From Gnetum montanum (taxonomy: Eukaryota > Streptophyta > Gnetopsida > Gnetales > Gnetaceae): a DNA stretch of 64,000 nucleotides. The stretch covers positions 55,644-119,643 of the forward strand of contig MNCI01005055.1 of the NCBI GenBank assembly GCA_015680685.1, given 5' to 3'. Shown piece by piece: positions 35,318 through 47,990 of the stretch; position 1 is the first letter of the stretch, and every line of letters begins with the position of its first letter. The notes under the pieces are model-generated. The model was not told the origin of the DNA, made no database searches, and worked only from the letters and a program-made list of their open reading frames with translations. A program made the position numbers and the translations under genes.

Positions 35318-36210
35318 ATGAAATGTTTCTTATGGAATGTTAGGGGACTCTTGGATTCTTGTAGAAGATATATATTCCAAGATTATATTCGTAGGCATTA
35401 CCTAGATGTTGCCTTTATTGTTGTAAGAGTATTTTCCCAATATTTATTCAAGTTTTTCATCTTCAAAATTGTTGTAAGAGTAGTTTTTGCAATAGTTATT
35501 ATGTTTCTTCTAGCCATGAACATCGTAAAGGTGGAGCTATGATTCTTCTTCATAGTATGTAGTAGGATTCTATTATCAATCATGGTTGTGATAATTCAGG
35601 CCATTGTTGTGGGTTTAGTTACAGTACACTAATGAAATTCTAGGCTTTGTTTCCATTTATGCTCCTTGTATCTTGAATGATTAGAAGATTTATTTTTAAA
35701 ATTGGCTTGATCATAATTTATCTAAAGCTAGTTGGATCATTGTAGAATACTTTAATATGATTGAGAATCTAGAGGATAAATTTGAAGGATAGAAAGGTGG
35801 TTTAGATAATAGTGAACTTTCCTTTTAGCTTCATTTGAAGAGTAAATTGAATTTTCAAGAAGTTAATGGAAATTACCCCTTGTCTAGTACTTCTAATTGA
35901 TTTAGGTAAAGCAATGCTAGATAAGGAGATTCCTACATTTCTTCTAGGTTGAACTAGTTTTACATTTCTATGAATGCTTGTATCCAATTTACTACCACCA
36001 ACAGTGCTCTCATTCAGGAGAATTATACCTAGGTTCTCTCAAATCATTATCCTATATACTAGTCTCTTTCCCCTTCTAGCTACTCCTTCTCTTCCATATA
36101 TTTTTAACACTTCCTTTCTTTGTAGTAGCTTTATGTTCTCTTTATTGATAAAATTTTGCAATTTACATCCTAAATCCATTGGTGATGATGGTTGGATAGA
36201 TTGGTGACTA
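35318..36210 (+). pseudogene. LINE endonuclease domain
   Basis: It opens with MKCFLWNVRGL, the standard start of plant L1 endonucleases (family: W N.RG). The second exonuclease-type segment, FTWSNARxGDSYISSRLN-like in frame-broken form, is near 35880-35970. It would nick target DNA to prime reverse transcription. It is broken by stops after about 70 codons. Confidence 0.7.
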
Positions 36211-36362
36211 ATGCTCATACTTGCCTTTAATGTTTTTTGAAACATGCAAGTAAAATGGTGCCTCCTTGAATAGCTTCACATAAGTCCAAACTTCATAAGG
36301 AAATGTCCTTATTACAAAATATTATTAATAGAGGTGAAGCTACAAAGGCTTAGTTATATTGT

Positions 36363-37530
36363 TTGCAAATTTCCAAGGAGAACATGCGTATTATGAATCA
36401 TCATGAAGTTAGAGATGCTCACCTTCATGCCTGTCTTTATTGGCTTTGTATGGGTGACCAAGCTACTAAATATTTTTTTCATCTCCTGAAACAAAGACTT
36501 CCCTTCCATAAAATCCCATCTATTCAAGTTGAAGATAATATCTTTACTTCCAAGAGTAACATTTTACAAGCTTTCTTTGATTTTTACTCTAATATTTTTT
36601 GTAAAGAAGACAGTGATCCTATTGCATTACATAATTGCTCAAGAATTATTACTCCTCTTAATCATTCCATATTTGGTGATGCTACTCTTCTATCTAAATA
36701 GGATTTATGTCATGATGGCAAAGCCCTTGGTATGGATGACCTTCCTATAGAATTTTTCAAAAACATTTGGCCCACTCTTCAAGATACCATTTATAGTATG
36801 TATAAGGAAGTTCTTATAAAAAGTTCCTTTGGAAAAGTTATCAATGTTGGAATTATTAACCTTCTATCCAATTTAGGAGATTGTATGTGCATTAGCAACT
36901 AGCACCCTATTACTCTTTTAAATGTTATCTACAAAATTGTTGCTAAAGCTATAACCAAGAAATTAAAATCTATTCTTCCTCAACTCATTAGCAAATAGCA
37001 AACTAGTATTGTTTAAGGTAGGTATATCTTAGATAATGTCATTACTACCATTGAGAATATGCATTAGGCTTCTTCCATTGATCAAAATGTCATTCTTCTT
37101 AAGCTCAATTTTGCAAAAGCTTATGACATGCTTGATTGATCATTTTTAAGAAGTCTTATTAAGTATCATAACTTAGGTAATGTTTTTGATAGTCACATTA
37201 ATCTCCTTTTATCATATGCCTCTTCAGTTATTTGTATTAATGGGATCATTTCTAAGGTTATTAAGCTTCCAAAATTAGTCAATCAGGGATTCTATTTAGC
37301 TCCTTATCTCTTTATCATTGCTACTAATGATTTTGGAGCTATTCTTAGAGGTCACAATGATTCTATGAGGTTAAAATGTATCTCTCTTCCACATGATGGT
37401 AAGGATCTTGTTTATAGCCATTTTGCAGATGACACTTTTCTTACGTTGCTTGCGGATCATAATAATTTTAACACTGCCTTGGATTGCATTGAAATTTACT
37501 ATAAATCCTCAGGAGCCAAAATTAATTGAA
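36363..37530 (+). pseudogene. LINE reverse transcriptase
   Basis: The motifs run in L1 order: LHACLYWLCMGDQATKYFFH, KALGMDDLPIEFFKNIW, then HPITLLNVIYKIVAKAITKK, VILLKLNFAKAYDMLD, GISKVIKLPK-like sequence with LVNQGFYLAPYLFI, and the catalytic SHFADDTFLTL near 37420-37445. The first catalytic Asp of the KLDF/KAYD motif is Asn (KLNFAKAYD). Conserved Trp/Gln codons have become stops in several places. Confidence 0.9.
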
Positions 37531-38539
37531 GCATAATGTAAGCTATTTGGTCGATCTTCTCTCCAAGGCCGACTTGGACTTATAATTATAATATCAAGTG
37601 GCTTTCTCCTATAGATTTTTTCATCCTTTTGAGTATTCTGATAACTTTATTCTCTACTCCCACTACTTTATGATATAATTTGATGAAAAAAGTTAAATAG
37701 AGGGCTTTAAAATGGACTTCCAAACCCTTATCTCTTAAAAGTATATTTATCATAGCAAACCATATATTAATCTTCACTCTTGTGTACTACTCTTCTTTTA
37801 TGGCTCCTTGTAAATCTTCCTTTCCAAGCATCAACAAAATTCTCAAAAATTTCTTATGGGAGGCATAAGGATAATATCAAAACTTTTCATAGAGTTTCTT
37901 TGGATATTTGCATTTAAAGGATTAGGATGGCTTGGGCCTTTCCTCTATTGAACAACAAAGTAGTCTCTTGGCCTCTTAATGGGTCACTCAGTATATAGAA
38001 GGTAATGAAGCTTGGAAGAATTCTATTTAGGCATAATATTTCTTGTCTAGGTAATCACCAAAGATGGAATAATACTTATTGGAGCACTTGGATCATCTAT
38101 GAAGGATCTCAAAAGACTATAGACTCCTTCCTTTTCAAGCAAATTTGGTTGTATTGGAGTCAAATTAAAGGCATTTTGCAATGGAAACCTACTCACTTAA
38201 GCCTAAACACTCTGTCAATGTACTTCATTTGGTGATCACCTGTTTTCAAAAAGAATTTTGTTTGTTTATATAAAATATTTTCTCACAAAGATAATCATTT
38301 TGTTAATTACAATCTCCATCATGTTGGCCAATTACTTTCTATTAGAAATGATTTGATTACCCTCTCTTGGTAATATGTTAAATTTAAATGGGGGTTTTAA
38401 AGAAAAGATGCTCGTATTTATCAACACATTAAGCATGTTCTCTCCAACTTTAGAGTTCCTAACTTGCACAATGATACTACTGGGTATGTTGATTGGTTTT
38501 GGCCTGATGGCTTCCCTTTGCATTCCTTCACCTTTCTAA

Positions 38540-38790
38540 AGCCAAATCTTGGTTTCACTTACAAGAATTTCAAGTCTCCACTTAAATAGAACATGGAACA
38601 TGCAACTTGAGGATCACCATTGGAAAGCTATTTTTCATCATGTCTGGATTTTCAAGGCCCAACCTAAGCATCATTTCTCTTTTTGGTCCTTAATTCATCA
38701 TGGTCTTCCCATTGGACATAAGCTTCACTTCTTAAGAGTTGATTGTCCTAAATGCACCATTTGCAAGCTGAATACTCTTTTGTGAATGTT
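38540..38790 (+). pseudogene. LINE zinc-binding C-terminal domain (zf-RVT type)
   Basis: WKAIFHHVWIFKAQPKHHFS, FWSLIHHGLPIGHKLHFLRV and DCPKCTICKLN reproduce the plant L1 C-terminal pattern W..IW....P....F.W....L.T...L and a C-x2-C pair. It marks the 3' coding end of the LINE. Confidence 0.75.
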
Positions 38791-39237
38791 TTTTGAAAAT
38801 GCTCTTTTTCTTAACAAATTTGGAAGTGGTATCAGAATCTTTAGATTTTTATTCCAAATTACCCTATTGGTTTTCCTGTATGTATCTTTAATGATGACTA
38901 TGTTAAGTAGAACTTTCTAAAGGCTTAGAAGATTCTTCTTTTTAAGATTATTTTCTTCATTTGGAAATGTCATTTGTATACTTGGTATCAAAACACTAAC
39001 TACACTACTTTTATCTATGGTATGAAGTTCTCTAGTACTAGTCTTTGAAAGTAATATTAAGTTCTCTTAAGAAATGTTTTTTAAAGTATCTTATTTTGAT
39101 TTTTTTTAAACCTTCATCTAGGGGGTATAATATGCTTTTGTTTTGTTACAAGTCACTAGTCATTGCAAGGGTCACTTGTAACTTTGGACTCTATTGCATT
39201 GTGCTATCAAAGGTTTACTACAACAATGTCATATTTT

Positions 39238-39378
39238 CCATGGAAAGCAATGGAGGGTGTTGTTGCAAAATTGGAATTTTATGGCACTGGCCGCAGAGGC
39301 AAGGCATTCAGGTCTACCATAGAGTGGCAAAAAATGGTGAGACTTCCACAACTATTGGCTTTGGATGGAATGTAGGGG
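39238..39378 (+). other. Unidentified open fragment after the LINE
   Basis: Forty-six codons from an internal Met read SYFPWKAMEGVVAKLEFYGT and GRRGKAFRSTIEWQK with no stop until TAG. The residue mix looks protein-like, unlike the surrounding decayed DNA. It is not a motif of the LINE or gypsy families that I recognise. It may be a captured exon or chance. Confidence 0.3.
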
Positions 39379-39379
39379 A

Positions 39380-40859
39380 AGGGTTTTGTGGTGTACAATG
39401 GCATACAACAAAGGGAGGATGTGCATCAAAGCAATGACATGCATAATGTAGGTGGATAGACACTATCAATTGCTGTGAATTTCTTTCTTTTGACTTTCCT
39501 AGATGGACCATTGTTTGTGCGATTTGTGGGATGGATGGTTATCATGTTGGTTTACTACATTTTCTACAAACTCCACATGTCCTACAACACTAGCAAGGCT
39601 ACTGTATAGTTCAATGGTAAAAAGTGAGTGTTAAGAAACTGTGTGTAGTCGACTGATGGGATTCAAACTTAGTACCTATTGATTACAGCTTCATTCACAC
39701 ACAAACATGGACATAGATGTAGATGCTAGATTCTCCATCAAATAATCATGATTGTAATGGTAAATTTGATATTGTGTTGTATTTTCTTCTAGATGATTTT
39801 CATGTATATCATTTTCGAGTCGTGCCGTCTATAGCAATTTGTATTCGTAGTACTAGCAATTGGACGACCAAAAATTTGACAAAATAAATTGGATTCATAT
39901 TTTGTTCTTCATGGGACTATTGATGTTACTATATATGTCTGCTTCATGTTGGAATGTTGGCAAAAAACTAATCTCTATATGAATAACCATTGTAAACTCA
40001 ATAGGATCACCATCTTATGTAATCTTTAGTTACTTTCCTCTCCTTTGTTTTGGTATTAGCTATTAAATCTACCAGAGGTTGAGGTCAATCTATTAATAGA
40101 CTAAAATTCTCATCACAGTTCATATATAATGATGAATGATGAAGTTCATTAAAACTTTACCTAAAACCAATAATATATCATCGTATAGCTTTTTTTTTCC
40201 TTCACACTATGATTTGGAATTATAGCTTGTGAATTTCACTTTTGAAATTTCTTTGTGCTTGTAACTTCAACTTGTAGGCCCATGTAGCATGTAGGCTACA
40301 TGGTTGAATTATTATTATTATTTATTCTACTTTTGTTTACCATGGCTCTTAATGGTTTGTATGTTTTACTGGTTTACAAGTCTCAAGTGAAGATGAAGTT
40401 ATTAATACTCCTCCTCTCCTGTGGCTTAGTTTTCACTCCTACTAGATTTGTTATTTTTACATTTCACCATTTTAATTTTGTCATAGTTATTGTATTTGGC
40501 TGTCACAACTCTATAGATTGTTTATTATTTTGGTTGTTGTAAGTTACACAATGCAACTATGGTTATGGACATTTATGTATGTATATATTTTTATCATTAC
40601 ATGGTGTGACTTTGGCTATGTGTTTATTTTAAATTTATATGTTTTATGTATTTTAGATTTTTCTATGTTTTATATGTTTATGTAAACATAAATGGTAAAT
40701 GTAACAAGGCTATAAAATAAAATTGGTAAATTAAACATCATGTAATGATAACCATAAATTAAGGTATAAGTATGTAGGACTTGTAAATAATGTTATCAGG
40801 TAGATCAACCATCATGTTGGTATAAGGGTGAAAAGAATAGGTCATTATCCTTACTAGCT
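39380..40859. other. Element B interior, no gene seen
   Basis: AT-rich sequence without recognisable coding on either strand, between the LINE and the repeat array that hosts element D. Confidence 0.45.
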
Positions 40860-40918
40860 TTAGGCCTTGGTAGGCCATGTTTTCACCAATTTTAGGCCAT
40901 GGCAAGCCATGATGTTAC
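40860..40918 (-). repeat. Array of TTTTAGGCC-type units in element B, left part
   Basis: CTAGCTTTAGGCCTTGGTAG and TTTTAGGCCATGGCAAGCCA follow each other about 40 bp apart. The array continues after element D (43976-44040: GTTTTAGACC, CTAGTTTTAAGCC). It resembles the CTAGTTTAAGGTC arrays of F and G. Confidence 0.65.
40914..40918. repeat. Target site duplication GTTAC, left copy
   Basis: It matches GTTAC at 43971-43975 just after the second LTR. Confidence 0.85.
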
Positions 40919-42361
40919 TGTTGATTCCAACATTGCCCATGCTAGGCATGAGGCCATGATCAACAAGTATAATCCCATAGCACTGAGCACAAAGAAAGTT
41001 AATTTGTACAAGCACATCTTGGGGCTTGATTCATAATGGCAAGATTGTGATGGTGGTTACATTGCCATGCCATGATGGCATGGATTTAATGGCCTAGATG
41101 GTCTAAAACATGGGTTACGTAATGGCCCGAGTGGTGGACATAACTATCATAACAATGGCGGGAGTTATGTCTAGCCTAAGTGGTGGGTGTAACCGATGAT
41201 GGTGGTGGTAAAATTTACGAAGGTGGTGGATGACTTGGTGGTCTTAGGAATTATGGAAGTTGTGTAATGGCCTGAGTGGTGGGCATAACCAACGTGAGAC
41301 ATTGGCATATAAACACCCAGATGAGTAGCTATAAAGGGGTGGGTGAGCGAATGTTGAGTGGGGGGAAAATGGATGGCCTTCTTTCTCTCTCACATTGGAG
41401 GCTAGCCTCTCTCTCATCAGAGCCAACCTCTCTCTCACATTGAGGCCTACCTCTCTCTCATCAAGGTCCAACCTCTCCTCTCTTTAGTGATGCATGTGGT
41501 AGATAGAATGACATTTGCACTAGGAAATAGAGGTTGTGAATGACATGTCTGTAGAACATAAAATAGATAGTGATGACATCTCTCTCTCTTCCTCCCTCTT
41601 TCAGTAGTGCCAAGGTGGTGTCAGAGGACAAGGGATTAGTAAACAACCTCCCTCACTATGTAGATCCAAATTGGCAACTATAGCAGGCTTCTCTCTTCTT
41701 TCTCTCTTCGACAATGGTCAAGTTGCAACAGGTAGCCTCCTTGGATTTTCTACCACCAACAGCAAGCTGTGTGGTAGGTGGCAACAAGGTGCATGGTGGC
41801 AGAACACTAGATAGATCTCTCTCTCCTTTTTATTTTTAGACAACGTGTGGGATAGTGGCTATGAGTGTGCACTGTAGCATACAACAAGTAACTCACTGCA
41901 ATAGTCCTTGACTAGGTAGTCTCTTCTTCTTGATGGATTTTTTATTTCATTTTTCTTTCTCTTCATCCTCCAACAGCAAACAACACCAGCAAGTAGTCTC
42001 GCTTGATGTTGTAGGATCCAACTTCTTCTCTATCCTTCTTTAGGTGGTGGTTGTGGTCTTCCTACTCGACAATGGACATCATCAACAATGATAGATTGAC
42101 CACATCAGCAAGACTAGGAAAAATATAATTTTTCTTACTAACTACTATGTTTTCATGAATTCTTGAATTTCAAGATAGTTTTTCAATTTGAATTCTCCCA
42201 ACTTTCTAGTGTAATTTATTTTGTTTTGTAGCATCACATGACCCTCTCCAACTAAGACTATTCTTGGGTTTTCATACCCATATAGGAGGCACCCTAGGCA
42301 ATAGTCTTCTCAAACAAGTTTTTTCCTAGGTGTTGGTGTGACCAAAATTTATGCATCAACA
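40919..42361 (+). repeat. Element D 5' LTR
   Basis: TG to CA with the short inverted repeat TGTTGAT/ATCAACA. It contains CT-rich runs (about 41385-41480, 41578-41600) shared with the other LTR. The primer site follows, defining it as 5'. Confidence 0.9.
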
Positions 42362-42367
42362 CCTTTT

Positions 42368-42385
42368 TGGTGCTAGAATGAGGGC
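42368..42385 (+). other. Primer binding site of element D
   Basis: TGGTGCTAGAATGAGGGC starts six bases after the LTR. It shares 13 of 18 positions with the proposed site of element B. The primer tRNA was not identified. Confidence 0.55.
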
Positions 42386-42529
42386 ATGAATGGCATCCTA
42401 AACCTTATTCTCCCAATTTTACTTTTGGAAATCTTTACTTGAATCCTAACTTTATCCTCTGTCTTCTAAGCTCCTTTTAATATTTCTATGGTTGTGTTAT
42501 TCCTTGCACTTGCATGCAATTATCAATTT

Positions 42530-42539
42530 GGGGGCTAAG
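42530..42539 (+). other. Polypurine tract of element D
   Basis: GGGGGCTAAG directly precedes the 3' LTR start. Confidence 0.6.
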
Positions 42540-43970
42540 TGTTGATGCCAACATTTTCCATGCTAGGCATGGGACCATGATCAACAAGTATAATCCCTTA
42601 GCACTAAGCACAACGAAAGTTAATTTGTACAAGCATGTCTTGGGGCCTGCTTCTTGTGGTGGCGATTACATTGCCATGCCATGATGGCATGGATGTAATG
42701 GCCTAGGTGATGTAGAACATTGGTTATGTAATGGCCCGAGTGGTGGACATAACTATCATAATAATGGTGGGAGTTATGTCTAGCCTAACTGATGAGCCTA
42801 ACTGATGGTGATGGTCATGGAAGTTATGAAGGTGGTGGATGAGTTCGTGGTCTTGAGTGTTATGGAAGTTGCATAATGACCTGAGTGGTGGGCATAACCA
42901 ACATGGGACATTGGCATTTAAACACTTATATGAGCAGCTATAAAGGGATGGGTGAGCAAACATTGAGTGTAGGGGAAAGGGATGGCCTCCTTTCTCTCTC
43001 ACACTGGGGGCCATCCTCTCTTTCATTAGAGCCAGCCTCTCTCTCACACTGAGGCCTACCTCTCTCTCATCAAGAACCAACCTCTCCTCTCTCTAGTGAT
43101 GCATGTGGTAGATAGAAAAAAATGTTCACTAGGAAATAAAGGCTGTGAATGACATGTCTATAGCACGTAGAATAGATAGCAGTGACATCTCTCTCTCTCT
43201 CTCCCTCTTCTAGTGGCACCAGGGTGGTGTTAGAGGACAAGGGATCAGTAGATAACCTTCTTCTCTCTATAGATCCAAATTAGCAATTGTAGCATGGTTC
43301 TCTCTTCCTCTTATGTTTGGAAATGATGAAGCTGCAATAGGTAGCCTCCTTGGATTTTCTACCACCAACAGTAGGTTGTTTGCTAGGTGACAGCAAGGCA
43401 CATGGTGATGGAACATTAGATAGATCTCTCTCTTATTTTTCTTTCTAGATAACATGTGAGATAGTGGCTATAAGTATGCACGGTAGCATACAACAAGTGA
43501 CTCACTACGATAGTCCCTAACCAAGCAGTCTCTTCTTCTCAACAGCTTTCTTGTTTTATTTTTCTTTCTCCTCATCCTCCAACAACAAATGACACTATTA
43601 GGTAGTCTCTCTCAGTGGTGCGGGATCCAACTTCTTCTCTATCTGTCTTTAAGCGATGGTTGTAGTCTTCCTACCCAACAATGAACACCATCAGCAGTGA
43701 TGGACTGATCACATCAATAGGACTAGGAAAAATATAAATTTTCTTACTACCTACTATGTTTTCATGAAGTCTTGAGTTTCAAGACAATTGTTCAATTTGA
43801 ATTCTCCCAACCTTTTAGTTTAATTTTTTTTGTTTTGAAGTGTCACATGGCCCTCTCCAAGTGAGACTATTTCTGGGTTTTTGTACCCATATAGGAGGCA
43901 CCCTAGGCAATAGTCTCCTCAAATGATTTTGTCCCCAAGTCTTGGTGCAACCAAAATTTATGCATCAATA
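42540..43970 (+). repeat. Element D 3' LTR
   Basis: It aligns throughout with 40919-42361; the terminal CA has become TA. Confidence 0.9.
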
Positions 43971-43975
43971 GTTAC
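43971..43975. repeat. Target site duplication GTTAC, right copy
   Basis: It matches 40914-40918. Confidence 0.85.
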
Positions 43976-44329
43976 AAGTTTTAGACCTTAACTGGTCATG
44001 ATGTTGCTAGTTTTAAGCCTTAGTGGGTCATGACCATACCTGTCTAGCAAGTATGGGATGCTCTTGAAATAGCATATTAGGATAAAAAAAGTAATGAAGC
44101 ATGATACAAGGTTTCAAAGATGAACAAATGACCATTAACAGAAGAAGGAATAATATGTTTACTATGAACTTGTTATTATATCTTTGATAGATCAAAGAAT
44201 CATTTGTACACAATTCTATGCTTATTATCTCTCTTGTTTAATATGAGAAGTTGTAGGAATTTTCATTGGCTACCCCATGTCACAAAGTTTTTGGTAACAT
44301 CATTGTTATTCTTATTGTTGGCCCTAGCC

Positions 44330-44950
44330 TAAGTACCAAGAGTTTCTTTTTAAAACTCCACCTCCAAACCTCAATCAATGTTAACATAGTTAACCAATGG
44401 TAGTAATACATTGTTCCCACAAATGACAATTTTGCCAACCTTATATGATAGGTGAATCTCCTAATGTATAGGAGATGAGACTACATGAGGCTTTTCTAAT
44501 CATGATCTTCCTATGATCAAGTTGAAACCAAGTATCTCTTTGACTAATAGGAAGTTAGTGAATGTGGGAAACTATTGTCGAAATATGAAGTCGAAGGAGA
44601 TAGAACGTTGAATTTCTACTCATGATTTGTTGAATAACTTGAGTGTAGATGTAGAGGCTTGTTGAATGTTCTCGATTAAGCCTAGTTTTTCAACAATGGT
44701 GTATGATAACACATTAGTTGCCATCCCATCATTCACATGAACATGATGAACCTTGTACCTACCAACATGTATGGTAATGAGAAGAGGAGTGAATAGCACT
44801 TCTCTATTTCATAAGTTGATCTCCACCTCACTATCACAAAAGTTGAGCATGGATTAATGCCTATTTTATGTAAATAAATCTTTTTCAATGACAAAGTTGA
44901 TTGACTCTTTAATAGTAGGTATGCCTTCACTCACAAGAGTAGAAGTTAAT
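44330..44950 (-). pseudogene. Element B aspartic protease
   Basis: The minus strand reads RYKVHHVHVNDGMATNVLSY then TIVEKLGL, the gypsy protease active-site region (family: V.VD.GS..N.L....LGL). The core Asp is kept, but the Ser/Thr-Gly is DGM. Further on, LGFNLIIGRS followed by LEKPHVV parallels the YN.ILGRPWL segment. Stops are frequent. Confidence 0.75.
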
Positions 44951-45559
44951 ACTTAAGCTAGTGCATCTATGTAAGTAGGAGAAGTCATGACTAGGTTGCA
45001 TAGGATCAATGACATGTTCTTTTCTTTGAGATAATATTTGGCTTATTTCATTATCATGAGGAAATTCTTTCCTTGGGCATGTGATATTTCAGCCTTAGTG
45101 GTTTTAATTTTCTCCATCTTTCCTAGGATTTTTGACTCATGTTTTTGATATATGTTCATAGGGCCCCTTGTTCATGGATCATCTAATCTTAATGTAGACT
45201 TTGATGGGTTAATTATTTCAAATTATTTTATTGTTAGCTACCTTTAGTGGGCTTAGTTATTGGTTTGATGATATGTTGTTTTCATCATCGTTGTAGTGAT
45301 GGTATCTTGCTAATCGTCGAGTTATTAGCTACTATGGGTAGGCTTCAATCACAGGTTGTTGCAAGTTTGTCAATAGATTGCAAAGGAACCCTAATAATGA
45401 ATGGTTACATTGTTGTGATTTGTAATATTGTTTCCACTAAAGGTGGAACACATAATGAAAGGTTTCATAAGGCTGGAGGTGGTGTTATCTATATGAAAAA
45501 GGAATCTTTGGATTTTAAGACTAGGGTGCTACCTTTATGGAAATGGTGCTCTAAGAGGA

Positions 45560-46650
45560 TTAGATCATTTGGTTTCTATGATTAGGCTAAAGTATAAGAT
45601 TTTTTATTGATATTTGAAGAGATGAACTCATTCAACACTAGCTCCTCATGATCGATCACTTTCCAAAGTTCATCCTTTAAATCTAGAAAAAGATTGGTAT
45701 CATGACCATCCATTTACTGATAATGGAAAAACCTATCAATTCTAAAGTGTTTTGGTAATTTTAGATCATCTGTGATTACTATTATTGGATCTATATCTAT
45801 GTCACAAATATAACCATGCCTCTTATGAGCTTCCTTAGATAGTTGCTTATGTTGTATATGGTTGTTTTTAAGAAACTGTTCTAAAAGCTCATAGATCTTC
45901 ATAGGTAACTTAGTGTACTTCGATCTATCATTTCAATAAAATCTTGGTCTTAGTTGATTAGAAACATATCAAGAGTATGGCTAAGACATGTTGAAAGATG
46001 TGTCACATGGTGGTGATCTCTACCTTTATACTTGTTTTGTATCCTTGGATATTATAGCCATGGTTGTCTTTTCTTCTCTAGTTTTATACCTATCCCTCTT
46101 CATGTGTTGGTTCTTATAAGTCACAAAGGCTAGGTCATTACTAGCCTCAACTACTTCCTTGATGTTTTTAGTTTGCAAAAAGGCTTGACTTAGTGATCAA
46201 GGCTCCAAGGAATAGAGCTTTAGCTTTATAAAGTCATTTATTACTTTATTGTAGATGTCTAACAAGTGGGTTTCAAAGATAGGTTTTGGAATCTCATTGA
46301 GCATTGAATTCCATCTCTAAATGAACCTTTAGAGTGGTTCAAGAAACCCCCATCTCAGCTTCATTAGTTTCTCTAATGTGGTATATAACTTCAAGTTGTA
46401 TCAGAAGTTTTTAACAAATTAGTTTATTAAGTCCTCAAGGGAAAAGAGGGAACCTCTAAGCAAGGTTTGGTACTAGTCTAAAGTCTTTCCTATGAGAGAA
46501 ATAGGACAAATTTATAGTATTGTATGAGGCCAGGCTTGTAATAGGAGGCACTCATATCAAAAGATAACTAAATATGCATTGGAATCCCCTTCATCATTGT
46601 ATTTGGTTAAGTTTGGTATAGCCATGCCTATAGGTAATGTTATCTAAGGA
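45560..46650 (-). pseudogene. Element B gag
   Basis: On the minus strand KYNDEGDSNAYLVIF, then YQTLLRGSLFSLEDLIN, FVKNF and YNLKLYTTLEKLMKLRWGFL give the retrotransposon gag capsid pattern. RWNSMLNEIPKPIFETHLLD and IKLKLYSLEP follow. The tail (45714-45902 and downstream) is charged and His-rich. It differs from the gag of A and C and belongs to the Tat side of the nest. Confidence 0.8.
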
Positions 46651-47760
46651 ATAGTGGGGCTTATGGGATCATTTTGGTAGAATTTTATAACCTTAACCAT
46701 CTAATTTGTACTAGTCTTAAGCTTTTGTAGCTCTTCAGTGAGTTCTTAGATCATTTAGAAGGCTTGATCCAATCCTTGGGACATTTCTGTAGGCTACAGT
46801 ATTTGTATTGATGGTTGAGGTGTAAGTTGGGCAATCTGAGGCTATGCAATTGGCATCAATATGAACTAAAGAGGTTGCATAATAATTTTTGCAAGTGCGT
46901 TGAACAACTAAACAGAGGTTTGAGTTAGGATCTAAGGGATAAAGGGAGAAAAGGACATGTGAGAAACTTGTAAAGTTTGGGATCTTAAAGACGAGCCTAC
47001 TGATATGATAAAAGCATAAGGTATGGTACACATCAACAATTATGGTTGAATTATAAAAGGCATTAATGAAAATAGGGAGGTAGAGTGGGATGTTGGTTGA
47101 GATTATTATCCTACAACAATCAGTGTTGGTTCAAACATGGTAGGATATAAGGAGAAAACTTGATGAACTTGATGAATAAGGATCATTGAAGGTGTAGAGC
47201 TAATGAAAATTATTTGGAAATCCAATTATTGGAAGAGATTTCCAATAAAACATCTAGCTCTTGTTCCACCTTGAACTCATCTTGTCCCTCTTAGTTCTAG
47301 TTAGATCTTATCTCCTCACTCACCTCCTCTAGTTCTACTAGTTGCACTAGCACATAGGTATGGAAATTAGTTTGTTTGATTTGTTCATAAGGTAAGGGAA
47401 CATACTACTTCCCATTCTTATTGGTTATTTCAAACTAACATTTTAATTATAACTCTTTGTAAGGGATAAGTAAGCTAGCTTTAATTTTTTCATAGATGAA
47501 GTTGTAATGTTCTTTATTTATGTTCATATAGGCTAGTTCTAGCCCCATCTACCTAAAGGACTATTTACACTAAACTATAGTAAGATCCTTAGAATCATAC
47601 ATGCGAATAGCCTCTTGGTATGAAGCCATGTGTGCTATGTTATGGTTAGAACTGTTGATGCAAAAGGCATAAATCATATGAGGCTAACGCATTAAGTGAG
47701 CTTTGGACCAAGCTCCTAACATTTTAATGAAGGTTAAAAACCTTCAATGTAAATAGCTTT
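46651..47760 (-). other. Element B leader, no domain recognised
   Basis: This stretch of 1.1 kb upstream of gag on the minus strand may hold the gag N-terminus. No similarity was seen. Confidence 0.4.
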
Positions 47761-47764
47761 CACT

Positions 47765-47990
47765 TATAAAGCAAGCTTCCGTCACTGCAAAAACCTCAAC
47801 TTATAAGATGGAACAACCTCAACATATAAGCTAGAATTGTAATAGTCTCACCATATTAGGCTACAACTATAATAAGCTCAATGTATAAGCTAGAACTACC
47901 TTAGTGTATAAGCTAGAACTAAAATAGTCTTAGCATATTAAGCTACAATTGTAATAGCCTTAGCATATATGCTATAATGGTAATGGGAAG
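47765..47990 (-). repeat. Tandem array of TATAAGCTAGAA-type units in the element B leader
   Basis: Six to seven units of about 30-35 bp resemble CATATAAGCTAGAATTGTAA (phrases such as TATAAGCTAGAACTACCTTA and ATTAGGCTACAACTATAATA). They lie about 320 bp inside the 5' LTR. Confidence 0.7.

Larger units (their letters stand above)
34746..38800 (+). mobile_element. LINE (L1-type non-LTR retrotransposon) inserted in element B
   Basis: The order is end of a first ORF, apurinic-type endonuclease, reverse transcriptase and zinc-binding C-terminal domain, on the plus strand, opposite to element B. Exact ends, a 3' poly-A tail and target duplications were not identified. Many stops and frameshifts make it a dead copy. 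Confidence 0.85.
40919..43970 (+). mobile_element. Element D: LTR pair with a 178-bp interior
   Basis: LTRs of 1443 bp (40919-42361) and 1431 bp (42540-43970) start TGTTGAT and end ATCAACA (second copy ATCAATA). Between them are only 178 bp, holding a primer site (42368-42385) and a G-run purine tract (42530-42539). GTTAC flanks both ends. It cannot encode proteins and would need another element's enzymes. Its LTR start and pre-LTR sequence match element E, the likely autonomous family. LTRs differ at about 12% of the first 115 sites. Confidence 0.9.
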
